Shown: piece after piece, positions 8,988 through 17,690 of the stretch
Layout: each line of letters starts with the position of its first letter
Position numbering within the stretch: position 1 is the first letter of the stretch
DNA from: Alphaproteobacteria bacterium HGW-Alphaproteobacteria-18
GTDB taxonomy: Bacteria; Pseudomonadota; Alphaproteobacteria; Caulobacterales; Hyphomonadaceae
Direction of reading: 5' to 3'
Assembly (NCBI GenBank): GCA_002841155.1
Contig: PHEH01000004.1
Span: 1-64,000, forward strand
Length of the DNA: 64,000 nt
Made by a program: the position numbers and the translations under genes
The notes under the pieces: model-generated
Seen by the model: only the letters and a program-made list of their open reading frames with translations
Database searches by the model: none
What the model was told of the DNA's origin: nothing

Positions 8988-10529
8988 TTATTTTGCTTCG
9001 TAGTCGCGCGCCAGCTCATCAAACAGGCGCACACCATAGCCCACGGCGCCTTTGGGATCGACCGCATTACCCGAATTCTGCCACGCCATCGCTGCGATAT
9101 CGAGATGCACGAAAGGCGTTTCTTTCTTCGCCCATTCCATGACGAAGGCAGCCCCGAAAGATGCGCCCGGCGCGCCGTCGCCCATATTCTTCACATCCGC
9201 CACATCGCTCTTGAGTGCGCTAAACGTATTGGGATGCACGGGCAGGCGCCATAATGCCTCACCGGAGGCATCCGCCGCAGCAAGGAACCTGTCGGCCAGC
9301 GCATCATCCCTGGTAAAGAGGCCGGCATAGTCAGACCCAAGAGCGCCGCCCACCGCGCCGGTCAGCGTCGCAATCGTCACAGCCAGTTTCGGCTTGTAGG
9401 TTTCCTGCGCCCACCACAAACCATCGGCCAGAACAAGGCGCCCTTCCGCATCCGTGTTGATAATCTCGATGGTCTTGCCGCTCATGGAGGTTAGCACGTC
9501 GCCGGGCCGGATTGCATTGCCGTCCGGCATATTCTCAGCCAGCGGCAGAACAGCCACGGCATTCACCTTCGCGTTCCGTTTCGCCAGCGTCAGGATCGCC
9601 CCTGCCGAAGCCGCTGCGCCTGCCATATCCATCCGCATACGCCACATATTGGCACTCGGCTTGATCGAGATGCCGCCAGTGTCAAACGTGATCCCCTTGC
9701 CCACAAAGGCAATCGGCGCCTCGCTCGCAGCGCCGCCTTTATACTCAACCGCCACAAGGCGCGGCGGGCGGGCCGATCCCTGCCCTGTTCCATACAGCGC
9801 GCCCATGCCGAGCGCTTCGATCTGCGCCTCGTCCAGTACGGTCACCGTAACATTCGGCACCCCCTGGAACATCTCCACCACCTGATCGGCAAACCAGGCT
9901 GGCGACTTGATGTTGGACGGCGTGGAGATCAGGTCCCGCGCGAAGAACACCCCCTCCGTGACGGCGCGGGCATCGCTCTCCCAGGCGCGGCGGGCAGCAT
10001 TTGCGTCCGGCGCCAGAAAGGTCAGGGTGACCGTTGGCTCAGCGGCCGGCTTGGCCGTCGCACGCCATTTGCCAAAATCATAGGCGCCCAGCATCGCGCC
10101 CTGCGCCGCGATGGCGGCGTCCTGCGCCACATCGGCTGCGTCGGGCACAACAACATTCACATTGGCCTTCCAGGCGGACGTGCCTCTGCCAACCGTGCCG
10201 CCATAGGTCTGCAGGTCAGTGGCACTTTTCAGGCCCTCGCCCGTACCTACCAGCAGAACCGCGCTGAACGGGCCAACGCCATAGAGCGTCAGCGTCTGCC
10301 CCATGGCGCCTTTGAAACTCGCCATCGTGATCGCCTCGGCAATCGCCCCCTTGGCGGCGCGGTCGGCCTCTTTGGAAAGGCCCTCCAACTCGCCGCCCTT
10401 GCCCACAGGCAGCACAAAAACGCCCTTCGACGGCCGCTCTGCCTTGGCAAACTCAATGGCCGGCACATCGGCGGCAGCGGGCATGGCCAGCGCCAACACT
10501 GACAGACCAGCGATGATCCATCGTTTCAT
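8988..10529 (-). CDS. M17 leucyl aminopeptidase family protein with signal peptide
   Basis: MKRWIIAGLSVLALAMPAAADVPA signal peptide; VGKGITFDTGGISIKP and NTDAEGRLVLADG M17 motifs. Confidence 0.85.
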   Translation of the reverse strand: MKRWIIAGLSVLALAMPAAADVPAIEFAKAERPSKGVFVLPVGKGGELEGLSKEADRAAKGAIAEAITMASFKGAMGQTLTLYGVGPFSAVLLVGTGEGLKSATDLQTYGGTVGRGTSAWKANVNVVVPDAADVAQDAAIAAQGAMLGAYDFGKWRATAKPAAEPTVTLTFLAPDANAARRAWESDARAVTEGVFFARDLISTPSNIKSPAWFADQVVEMFQGVPNVTVTVLDEAQIEALGMGALYGTGQGSARPPRLVAVEYKGGAASEAPIAFVGKGITFDTGGISIKPSANMWRMRMDMAGAAASAGAILTLAKRNAKVNAVAVLPLAENMPDGNAIRPGDVLTSMSGKTIEIINTDAEGRLVLADGLWWAQETYKPKLAVTIATLTGAVGGALGSDYAGLFTRDDALADRFLAAADASGEALWRLPVHPNTFSALKSDVADVKNMGDGAPGASFGAAFVMEWAKKETPFVHLDIAAMAWQNSGNAVDPKGAVGYGVRLFDELARDYEAK

Positions 10530-10643
10530 AGGGGTCTCCTTCTTTGTTCTAATATTACATTTGCCTCGGAAAAATCGGCCTGCCTGTCCAGCCTTTTTGA
10601 GGCAGGGATTATGCAAATCCGGGCACACGCAATTGGTTGCCAC

Positions 10644-11279
10644 TCAGCCGGCGAGGAAGGCCTTCAGCGCCTCGGACGTGTCAAAGGCATGGTCGGGTCC
10701 GGCGGCTTTGAGCGCATCAATCGGCGCAAACCCCCAGCTGACGGCCACGCAGCGGATGCCCACTGCCCGCGCCGCATCAATATCCCGGATCTCGTCGCCC
10801 ACGGCGAGGGTCCGCGCAGGATCGGCTTTCAGCCGTTTCATCACATCGCGGAAATGCTTGGCCTTGCCAAACATGCCCGCACCACAGCTCCAGGCAGAAA
10901 TCCGTGAACTGATCTCCGGCCCCAGCGCCCGGCGCACCACGGCCTCGGCATTGGAAGACACAACCGCCACCGGAATGCCCTTGGCCATCAGCGCGTCCAG
11001 AAGGTCCAGCGTGCCTTCAAACAGCGGAAAGGTCTCCGCCGCCTGCGCCCGCTTGCGGGCATAAACCGCGATCATCGGCAGCTTCCAGCCGGGAATGCCC
11101 AGCGATGCCATCACCTCGCGCGGCGGATGCCCCCGCATCGCCTCCTGCTCCTCATGGCTGGGAAGCCGGAACCGGAACTTCTGAGACAGCTCCGGCAACA
11201 ACGCCCGAAAGAAGCTCACACTGTCGGCCAGCGTGCCATCAAAATCGAAGATGATGAGATCAGGTTTCACGGGAGGCAC
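10644..11279 (-). CDS. HAD family hydrolase (phosphoglycolate phosphatase-like)
   Basis: LIIFDFDGTLADS...VAVVSSNAEA...TLAVGDEIRDIDAARAVGI. Confidence 0.9.
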   Translation of the reverse strand: MPPVKPDLIIFDFDGTLADSVSFFRALLPELSQKFRFRLPSHEEQEAMRGHPPREVMASLGIPGWKLPMIAVYARKRAQAAETFPLFEGTLDLLDALMAKGIPVAVVSSNAEAVVRRALGPEISSRISAWSCGAGMFGKAKHFRDVMKRLKADPARTLAVGDEIRDIDAARAVGIRCVAVSWGFAPIDALKAAGPDHAFDTSEALKAFLAG

Positions 11280-11287
11280 CGTTTAAG

Positions 11288-11326
11288 CCCCCTCTCCCCT
11301 GGGAGAGGGGGTTGGGGGTGAGGGAG
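11288..11326. repeat. REP-like palindrome, left flank of DUF559 gene
   Basis: CCCCCTCTCCCCTGGGAGAGGGGGTTGGGGGTGAGGG. Confidence 0.8.
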
Positions 11327-11377
11327 CACTGAACTCTCCCCACAGAGCATCCCTGGCGGTGCAAAGCCCCAAACCAT

Positions 11378-11722
11378 TCAGATCTCCAACACTTCACAGA
11401 CAGTCGCCATAACATGGTCCTTGCTCATTGCCGTCTCCGCGTCGATGCGGAGAAAGCGCCATCCCATCTTTTCTATTTCTTTCTGTCTGGATTGGTCGGC
11501 AAGCCGCACGGCTTCAAGGCTATGGATACCTCCATCAATCTCTATAACCAACCTCGCGCGTTCAATCGCAAAATCAACCACGAACCCGGCGATGGGGTGC
11601 TGTCTCCGCACCGGGTAGCCTCGCGCTCGCAGTTGGCGCAATGCCTGCCACGCTATGTCTTCCGGCGCGTTGGCCTGCTGCCTCAGCCGTCGCGCTCGAT
11701 ATATGGTTGGATCTCTTGTCAT
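11378..11722 (-). CDS. DUF559 domain-containing (Vsr-like) endonuclease
   Basis: MTRDPTIYRARRLRQQANAPEDIAWQALRQLRARGYPVRRQHPIAGFVVDFAIERARLVIEIDGGIH; ATG at 11722 preferred. Confidence 0.8.
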   Translation of the reverse strand: MTRDPTIYRARRLRQQANAPEDIAWQALRQLRARGYPVRRQHPIAGFVVDFAIERARLVIEIDGGIHSLEAVRLADQSRQKEIEKMGWRFLRIDAETAMSKDHVMATVCEVLEI

Positions 11723-11767
11723 ATCCTGCGCTTCCCGCAAGCTCACCCTTTTGCCGGAATGTCGCGC

Positions 11768-11803
11768 CCCCTCACCCCCGCCCCTCTCCCAAGGGAGAGG
11801 GGT
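11768..11803. repeat. REP-like palindrome, right flank of DUF559 gene, inverted relative to 11288..11326
   Basis: CCCTCACCCCCGCCCCTCTCCCAAGGGAGAGGGG; reverse complement matches the left copy. Confidence 0.8.
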
Positions 11804-11814
11804 TGTCGCTGTTG

Positions 11815-12627
11815 TCAAATCAGCCCCGCCAGTGGTGAACTCGGATCAGCATACCGTTTCTTTGGCATCCGCCCGGCCAGATACGCCTCGCGCCCCGCGA
11901 TCACCGCATGCTTCATCGCCCGCGCCATGCGTACGGGGTCTTTGGCCTGCGCGATGGCGGTGTTCATCAGCACGCCGTCACAGCCGAGTTCCATGGCAAT
12001 CGCCGCGTCTGACGCCGTGCCGACGCCCGCGTCGACGATCACCGGAACGCGCGCGGCCTCAATGATCAGGCGGATGTTCACCGGGTTCATGATGCCAAGC
12101 CCGGAACCGATCAGCGACCCCAGCGGCATGATCGCCACGCAGCCTGCCTCTTCCAGCAGCCGCGCATAAACCGGATCATCCGAACAATAGACCATCACCT
12201 CGAACCCGTCCTTGATCAGCGCCTCAGCGGCCTGAAGGGTTTCGGGCATGTTGGGATAGAGCGTCTTCTGGTCGGCCAGCACTTCGAGCTTCACAAGGTT
12301 CCACCCGCCCGCCTCGCGCGCCAGGCGCAGCGTCCGCACGGCTTCCTCAGCGGTGTAGCAGCCGGCCGTATTGGGCAGGAAAGTGAACTCGTCGGGTTTC
12401 ACATGATCGGTCAGGCGCGGCTCGTTGGGATTGGAAAGGTTCACCCGGCGCAGCGCCACGGTGACGATCTCGGCCCCCGCCGCGCGCGCAGCGTCCGCGT
12501 TCTGCTCATAAGAGGCATATTTGCCGGTGCCCACGATCAGGCGCGAGGCATAGCGCTTGCCGGCGATGACCAGCGGGTCGTCAGACAGATTCGGGGAGGA
12601 CGGGTTCTGGGAGGCGGTGTCGGGCAC
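11815..12627 (-). CDS. thiG: thiazole synthase
   Basis: [14 protein letters not shown]...[13 protein letters not shown]...[40 protein letters not shown]...[32 protein letters not shown]. Confidence 0.95.
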   Translation of the reverse strand: MPDTASQNPSSPNLSDDPLVIAGKRYASRLIVGTGKYASYEQNADAARAAGAEIVTVALRRVNLSNPNEPRLTDHVKPDEFTFLPNTAGCYTAEEAVRTLRLAREAGGWNLVKLEVLADQKTLYPNMPETLQAAEALIKDGFEVMVYCSDDPVYARLLEEAGCVAIMPLGSLIGSGLGIMNPVNIRLIIEAARVPVIVDAGVGTASDAAIAMELGCDGVLMNTAIAQAKDPVRMARAMKHAVIAGREAYLAGRMPKKRYADPSSPLAGLI

Positions 12628-12743
12628 GGGAAGTGTCTCCTGACTGAACTTGGAAAAAAGAGCCGCAGGGCGGCGCGTGGTTAGAGTTTTCTTGGAGGAT
12701 TTGGGCGCCTCGTTGGAGGAATCGTTGGAGTTTTTTTCGCCCC

Positions 12744-12962
12744 TTATCCCCCACCCACGAACTGAACAATCTCCAGCCGATCCCCCTCGGTGAGCACCGT
12801 CATGGCATGTTCGGATTTGGGGACAATCTCGAGATTACGTTCCACCGCAACGCTGCGCGGGTCGCGCCCGGTCTCGCCGGATATCCGGTGGACAAGCTGC
12901 GCAATCGTGGTGCCGGGGGCAATCTCGAGCACTTCACCATTCAGCGTGATCTGCATCACCAA
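12744..12962 (-). CDS. thiS: sulfur carrier protein ThiS
   Basis: [10 protein letters not shown]...[12 protein letters not shown] ubiquitin-like GG C-terminus. Confidence 0.9.
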   Translation of the reverse strand: MVMQITLNGEVLEIAPGTTIAQLVHRISGETGRDPRSVAVERNLEIVPKSEHAMTVLTEGDRLEIVQFVGGG

Positions 12963-13019
12963 AATTCCCTGACTGTTGCCCTCTTGCCACGCTGGCCGTT
13001 ACAGCGCAAACGAAGGCGC

Positions 13020-13463
13020 ATGTCGAAACCGGTATATGTCCTCGGCGGGCCGAACCTCAACCTTTTGGGTACGCGCGAGCCGGAAATCTACGGGCGGGAT
13101 ACGCTCGAAGATATCCACGCCCGACTCGCGGCGCTCGCTGACGGCGTGGCAATTGTCGCGCGTCAGACGAATTCTGAAGGTGAGCTCGTGTCCTGGGTGC
13201 AGGAGGCGGCCCGCGAAGGCCGGGCCCTCATCCTCAATGCGGCCGCCTATACGCACACGTCGATCGCGCTGCATGACGCCTTGAAAACATTGAAAATTCC
13301 ACTAATCGAAGTGCACCTGTCGAACCCCGCCGCGCGTGAGGCTTTCCGGCATGTGAATTACGTCGCGCCTGTTGCAGTTGGGACGATTGCCGGGCTAGGT
13401 GCCTATGGATATGAACTCGCGCTGAGCGCGGCCCTGAAGCTATCGGGAGAGGCTAGGAGCTAA
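13020..13463 (+). CDS. aroQ: type II 3-dehydroquinate dehydratase
   Basis: [21 protein letters not shown]...[16 protein letters not shown]...[15 protein letters not shown]. Confidence 0.95.
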   Translation: MSKPVYVLGGPNLNLLGTREPEIYGRDTLEDIHARLAALADGVAIVARQTNSEGELVSWVQEAAREGRALILNAAAYTHTSIALHDALKTLKIPLIEVHLSNPAAREAFRHVNYVAPVAVGTIAGLGAYGYELALSAALKLSGEARS

Positions 13464-13465
13464 AG

Positions 13466-13936
13466 ATGAGTACTGCCAAGAACAAGCTGGACACGGGGCT
13501 GATCCGGGAACTCGCAGCCATCCTTCGGGAAGCTGACCTCGGAGAACTCGAAGTCGAACATGAAGGCCTGCGCGTGCGGGTTTCAAAGCCTGCCGCTCCG
13601 ACCATCATGCACGCCGCACCAGCCCACGCGCCTGCCGCGATGCCGGCTCCGGCTGCCCTCGCCGCCCCGGCGGCTGCGCCCGTTGCGGCTGTGGCGAGTT
13701 CCGACAATGCGGTGAAATCCCCAATGGTTGGAACGGTTTATCTCTCGCCCGATCCCAATTCCAAGGCCTACATCAACATTGGCGACAAGGTGAAAAAGGG
13801 CGACACGCTCATGCTCATCGAGGCCATGAAGACGTTCAACCCCGTCGAAGCCGACCGCGCAGGCACAGTGAAGGCAATCTATGTCGACAACGCCCAGCCG
13901 GTCGAATACGGCGAAGCGCTGGTACTGATCGAGTAG
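13466..13936 (+). CDS. accB: acetyl-CoA carboxylase biotin carboxyl carrier protein
   Basis: [20 protein letters not shown]...[15 protein letters not shown] biotinylation motif. Confidence 0.95.
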   Translation: MSTAKNKLDTGLIRELAAILREADLGELEVEHEGLRVRVSKPAAPTIMHAAPAHAPAAMPAPAALAAPAAAPVAAVASSDNAVKSPMVGTVYLSPDPNSKAYINIGDKVKKGDTLMLIEAMKTFNPVEADRAGTVKAIYVDNAQPVEYGEALVLIE

Positions 13937-13937
13937 C

Positions 13938-15311
13938 ATGACGGCTCCGCGTCCCATCCAGAAGGTCCTGATTGCCAATCGCGGTGAGATCGCCCTGCGA
14001 ATCCACCGCGCCTGCAAGGAAATGGGCCTCTCCACCGTCGTCGTTCACTCCGAGGCGGACCGCGATGCCATGGCCGTGCGCCTGGCCGACGAAAGCGTCT
14101 GCATCGGTCCGGCCCCCTCGTCAGAGAGCTATCTTAAGAAATCCCGCATCCTGGCGGCCGCTGAAATCACTGGCGCCGACGCGATTCACCCCGGCTACGG
14201 CTTCCTGTCGGAGAACGCCCAGTTTGCCGAGATGGTTGAAGCTCATGGGCTGGCCTTCATCGGGCCCACGGCCGAGCATATCCGCGTCATGGGCGACAAG
14301 ATCGCCGCCAAACAGGCCATGATCGAGGCCGGTGTGCCCTGCGTGCCGGGCTCCGACGGCGCCATCGAATCAATCGCCGAGGCCAAGAAAGCCGCCAAGA
14401 AAATCGGCTTTCCGGTGCTCGTGAAGGCCTCTGCTGGCGGCGGTGGCCGCGGCATGAAGCTCGCCATGACCGAGGCCGATCTCGAAAACGCTGTGAAAAC
14501 AGCCAAGACCGAATCGAAAGCCGCTTTCGGTGACGACGCCGTCTATCTCGAGAAATACCTCCAGGGCCCGCGCCATATCGAGATCCAGGTGATCGCCGAT
14601 ACACACGGCAACGTCGCCCATCTCTGGGAGCGCGACTGTTCCCTCCAACGCCGCAACCAGAAAGTCTTCGAAGAAGCCCCCTCGCCGGCCCTGAACCAGG
14701 TGCAGCGCGAGGAAATCGGGGGAATCGTGTCGCGCGCCATGCAGAAGCTCGGCTATCGCGGCGCCGGTACAATCGAGTTCCTCTACGAAGACGGCCGCTT
14801 CTATTTCATCGAAATGAACACCCGCCTGCAAGTGGAGCACCCGGTCACCGAGATGATCACGGGCATCGACCTTGTGCGCGAGCAGATCCGCATCGCCGAC
14901 GGCAAAGCCCTCTCCTTCCGCCAGGAAGACGTGATGCTCGTCGGCCATGCCATCGAGTGTCGCATCAATGCCGAACATCCGGAAACCTTCGTGCCCTCGC
15001 CGGGCCTGATTACCGAGTTCCATGCCCCCGGCGGCCCGGACGTGCGCCTCGATAGCGCCGCCTATGCCGGATACCGTATCCCGCCACATTACGACTCGCT
15101 GATCGGCAAGCTCATCGTGCACGGGCGCACCCGCCGCGAATGCCTGATGCGGCTCAAGCGCGCCTTGCAGGAAATGGTAGTCGGCGGCGTCCACACGACG
15201 CTCGACCTGCATCGCCGCCTCGTCGACAACGATGATGTCCAGGCGGGGGATTACAACATCCACTGGCTTGAGAAATTCCTGGCCGAGAACAAGTTGCCGG
15301 CGGGCGAATAG
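13938..15311 (+). CDS. accC: acetyl-CoA carboxylase biotin carboxylase subunit
   Basis: [22 protein letters not shown]...[12 protein letters not shown]...[18 protein letters not shown]. Confidence 0.97.
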   Translation: MTAPRPIQKVLIANRGEIALRIHRACKEMGLSTVVVHSEADRDAMAVRLADESVCIGPAPSSESYLKKSRILAAAEITGADAIHPGYGFLSENAQFAEMVEAHGLAFIGPTAEHIRVMGDKIAAKQAMIEAGVPCVPGSDGAIESIAEAKKAAKKIGFPVLVKASAGGGGRGMKLAMTEADLENAVKTAKTESKAAFGDDAVYLEKYLQGPRHIEIQVIADTHGNVAHLWERDCSLQRRNQKVFEEAPSPALNQVQREEIGGIVSRAMQKLGYRGAGTIEFLYEDGRFYFIEMNTRLQVEHPVTEMITGIDLVREQIRIADGKALSFRQEDVMLVGHAIECRINAEHPETFVPSPGLITEFHAPGGPDVRLDSAAYAGYRIPPHYDSLIGKLIVHGRTRRECLMRLKRALQEMVVGGVHTTLDLHRRLVDNDDVQAGDYNIHWLEKFLAENKLPAGE

Positions 15312-15369
15312 CCCGCCCGTCATCCCGCCACGTTTACAGCCGGCGCGGCGCAACCCATATCTCTAGGCC

Positions 15370-16146
15370 ATGTCAGCCCGCTTCGGACCAGAAGATCTCC
15401 TCGCCTGCTATCGCCGGGGCGTTTTCCCAATGGCGGATTCGCGCGACGACCCTAGGCTATTCCTGGTCGATCCCGACTTCCGGGGCATCCTGCCGCTCGA
15501 CGCTTTTCATATCCCCAAACGTCTGAAGCGCCGGATATGTCAGGATCCATTCCGGGTTACCTTCGACACCGCCTTCACGCGTGTCGTCGAAGCCTGTGGC
15601 GAGCCGCATGACAACCGCCCGAACACCTGGATCAATTCACCGATCGTGAACCTCTACAGCGCGCTGCACCGGCAGGGCTTTGCCCACTCGGTCGAGTGTT
15701 GGGAGGGCGATCAGCTGGTTGGAGGGCTCTACGGCGTTGCGATCGGCGGCGCGTTCTTTGGCGAGAGCATGTTCTCCCGCGCGACAGACGCTTCAAAAAT
15801 TGCTCTGGTCCATCTCGCCGCGCGCCTGATCGACCGGGGTTATGTCTTGCTGGACGCACAGTTCCACAATCCACACCTGGTTCAGTTCGGATTGGTCGAA
15901 ATCGGCCGGGATGCCTTCAAGGCGCGCCTGAAAGCGGCTCTCAAGGTCTATGCAGATTTTCATGGAGGCTCCGGAGAGCTTCCATCCGATCAGTCGATGG
16001 GAATCTCGTTATCAAGTGGAGTTTCCGATTCGGTCACGCCTGCGGGCAGGTCATCGTACAACGGCTCGACGCTCTCAGGTATGGTCACGCGGTCCGGCAG
16101 TTTCACCGGATCGGGCGCCGTGCAGCGGATCACCCAGATATCGTAA
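15370..16146 (+). CDS. aat: leucyl/phenylalanyl-tRNA-protein transferase
   Basis: LLACYRRGVFPMA...VDPDFRGILPLDAFHIPKRL...GGLYGVAIGGAFFGESMFSRATDASKIALVHL; C-terminal tail overlaps the convergent DUF2155 gene. Confidence 0.9.
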   Translation: MSARFGPEDLLACYRRGVFPMADSRDDPRLFLVDPDFRGILPLDAFHIPKRLKRRICQDPFRVTFDTAFTRVVEACGEPHDNRPNTWINSPIVNLYSALHRQGFAHSVECWEGDQLVGGLYGVAIGGAFFGESMFSRATDASKIALVHLAARLIDRGYVLLDAQFHNPHLVQFGLVEIGRDAFKARLKAALKVYADFHGGSGELPSDQSMGISLSSGVSDSVTPAGRSSYNGSTLSGMVTRSGSFTGSGAVQRITQIS

Positions 16147-16544
16147 ACCGGATGCTCAAGCGCATTGAGGCCCGGCGAAGAGGCATACATCCAGCCTGAA
16201 AAGAGGATCGGATTCTCAGCGGCTGACGGCGGTATATCCTTCGCAGCAGCGGCCGCTTCCATCGTCTCGACAGCCACGGGCTGAGTCGACGCGATGCGCA
16301 GGAACGCCGCGCTTTCGGGCACTTCTTCAGGCGGCGCCTGATAGCACGTCTTCAGTTCCACGCGCAGCGACCCATAAACCACCGGCTCGCCAACCTTCAC
16401 GACTATGTCCGTCGACCGGCCGGTAATCTTGTCGAGCGCGCGCAGGGTTGCCTGATTCCTCTGCGCCATCGTGCTCGCCGAAGCGGTCAGCGCGATGACC
16501 GCCGCAAGACCTGTACATACCAGAAGGCGCGAAGCACTTTTCAT
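15990..16544 (-). CDS. DUF2155 domain-containing protein
   Basis: KITGRSTDIVVKVGEPVVYGSLRVELKTCYQAPPEE...FSGWMYASSPGLNALEHPVYDIWVIRC. Confidence 0.9.
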   Translation of the reverse strand: MKSASRLLVCTGLAAVIALTASASTMAQRNQATLRALDKITGRSTDIVVKVGEPVVYGSLRVELKTCYQAPPEEVPESAAFLRIASTQPVAVETMEAAAAAKDIPPSAAENPILFSGWMYASSPGLNALEHPVYDIWVIRCTAPDPVKLPDRVTIPESVEPLYDDLPAGVTESETPLDNEIPID

Positions 16545-17086
16545 TCAACAGCTCCATCAAAAGGAACTTCAGGGGAATCAATCGGGCCGAGATCATCGCC
16601 CGCAGAAGAGGTGCTTCTGCCACTCTCGCTACCCCCACCACCCGCAGCAAAAGACGCAAACAGGGTCAGCAGATCGACGCTGCCACGCGTATACTGGATT
16701 TCGCCCGTGCCATCCTGCGCAATGTTGTCAAACCCTGCGCCGGGCTCCAGTGCGATATAGGCCCCGCCCAGCAGGCCATCGGTTGAGATGCGGGCATCGG
16801 TATCGTCCGGCAGTTCCCACTTGGTATCGAGGGCCAGCTTGAGAACAGCCTCAAAAGTTCGCGGGTCACCCTCAATTGACTTTACAACGCCGGCCTTCAC
16901 GCCGGCGATGCGCACATCCGAGCCGCGCGAAATGCCGGACACACTATTGAAGCGCGCGGTCACTTCATACTGATTTGCCCCAATGCCGCTGGAATCACCA
17001 CCACGGGCAAGCGCAAACCAGAGAAAGACCCCGGCGACACCGATAACAATTGCCCCGATCAGCGTCTCGAAAAATGATTCACGCAT
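16541..17086 (-). CDS. MlaD family lipid-transport protein
   Basis: Single TM plus MCE domain: YEVTARFNSVSGISRGSDVRIAGVKAGVVKSI...GLLGGAYIALEPG. Confidence 0.9.
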   Translation of the reverse strand: MRESFFETLIGAIVIGVAGVFLWFALARGGDSSGIGANQYEVTARFNSVSGISRGSDVRIAGVKAGVVKSIEGDPRTFEAVLKLALDTKWELPDDTDARISTDGLLGGAYIALEPGAGFDNIAQDGTGEIQYTRGSVDLLTLFASFAAGGGGSESGRSTSSAGDDLGPIDSPEVPFDGAVE

Positions 17087-17471
17087 CCGGTGTCCACGCC
17101 TCGTAATCGGAGTCTGAGCGCTGGCGTTCCCGTTTGCTGGACATCGCGCCCTTCGGCTTCACAGCATAAGGCGTGCCGGTCATGTTTGGGGTATGGTCGG
17201 TTTCCCAGTCGCGGCGCTCAAGCGGCATCTTGGTAGGCGGCGCGTCCAAGGTGTGGTGCAGCCAGCCATGCCAGTCTGCGGGCACTTTCGAGGGCTCCGC
17301 GAGACCATGATACATAACATAGCGGCGGCGGCGGCCTTCCAGGGAAGGCTTCCGTTCTTCGAAGTAGCGATTGCCATACTCGTCGGTGCCAACAGCGTTT
17401 GAACGCCGTTTGATGTCGAAGGCGGCTCCGACGGTATTTCCGCTCCACCAGGTGAATATCTGCTTCAGCAT
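17079..17471 (-). CDS. NADH:ubiquinone oxidoreductase subunit NDUFA12 family protein
   Basis: VGTDEYGNRYFEERK...RRYVMYHGLAEPSKVPADWHGWLHHTLDAPP. Confidence 0.95.
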   Translation of the reverse strand: MLKQIFTWWSGNTVGAAFDIKRRSNAVGTDEYGNRYFEERKPSLEGRRRRYVMYHGLAEPSKVPADWHGWLHHTLDAPPTKMPLERRDWETDHTPNMTGTPYAVKPKGAMSSKRERQRSDSDYEAWTPDA

Positions 17472-17554
17472 CTGAGGCTTTCCTGACCGTGTTTGATGGC
17501 CGCAATATGGCGATGCCAATATGGCGATGATGGGCGATTAATCCATCCATCAAG

Positions 17555-17680
17555 GGCAGGCAATGCGCCCCACGCGCGCGGGGCCCGGGATTGCAGGCAA
17601 CACGCTGTTTTACCTGCCTCAAAACCGGTTGCCGCAAGGGAGGCAACCGGGCACCCTGAGCCGGAGTGATTCGGCAGGAG
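17555..17680 (+). promoter_or_regulatory. structured 5' leader upstream of TSCPD-domain gene
   Basis: Stems: GGCAGG(17555)/CCTGCC(17613); GCAAT+GCCCC/GGGGC+ATTGC; CCGGTTGCC-GCAAGGGA-GGCAACCGG (17625..17650, 9 bp perfect); GCCG/CGGC followed by AGGAG. Confidence 0.5.
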
Positions 17681-17690
17681 GCACGGGACA

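Noticed and set aside
17503-17530. CAATATGGCGATG duplicated at 14-bp spacing
   Set aside because: Only two units, near the NDUFA12 start; likely a small local duplication.
17555-17690. Cobalamin riboswitch upstream of the NrdJ-tail gene
   Set aside because: Attractive because of the B12 link, but I could not find a B12 box or the conserved core; kept only as an unclassified structured leader.
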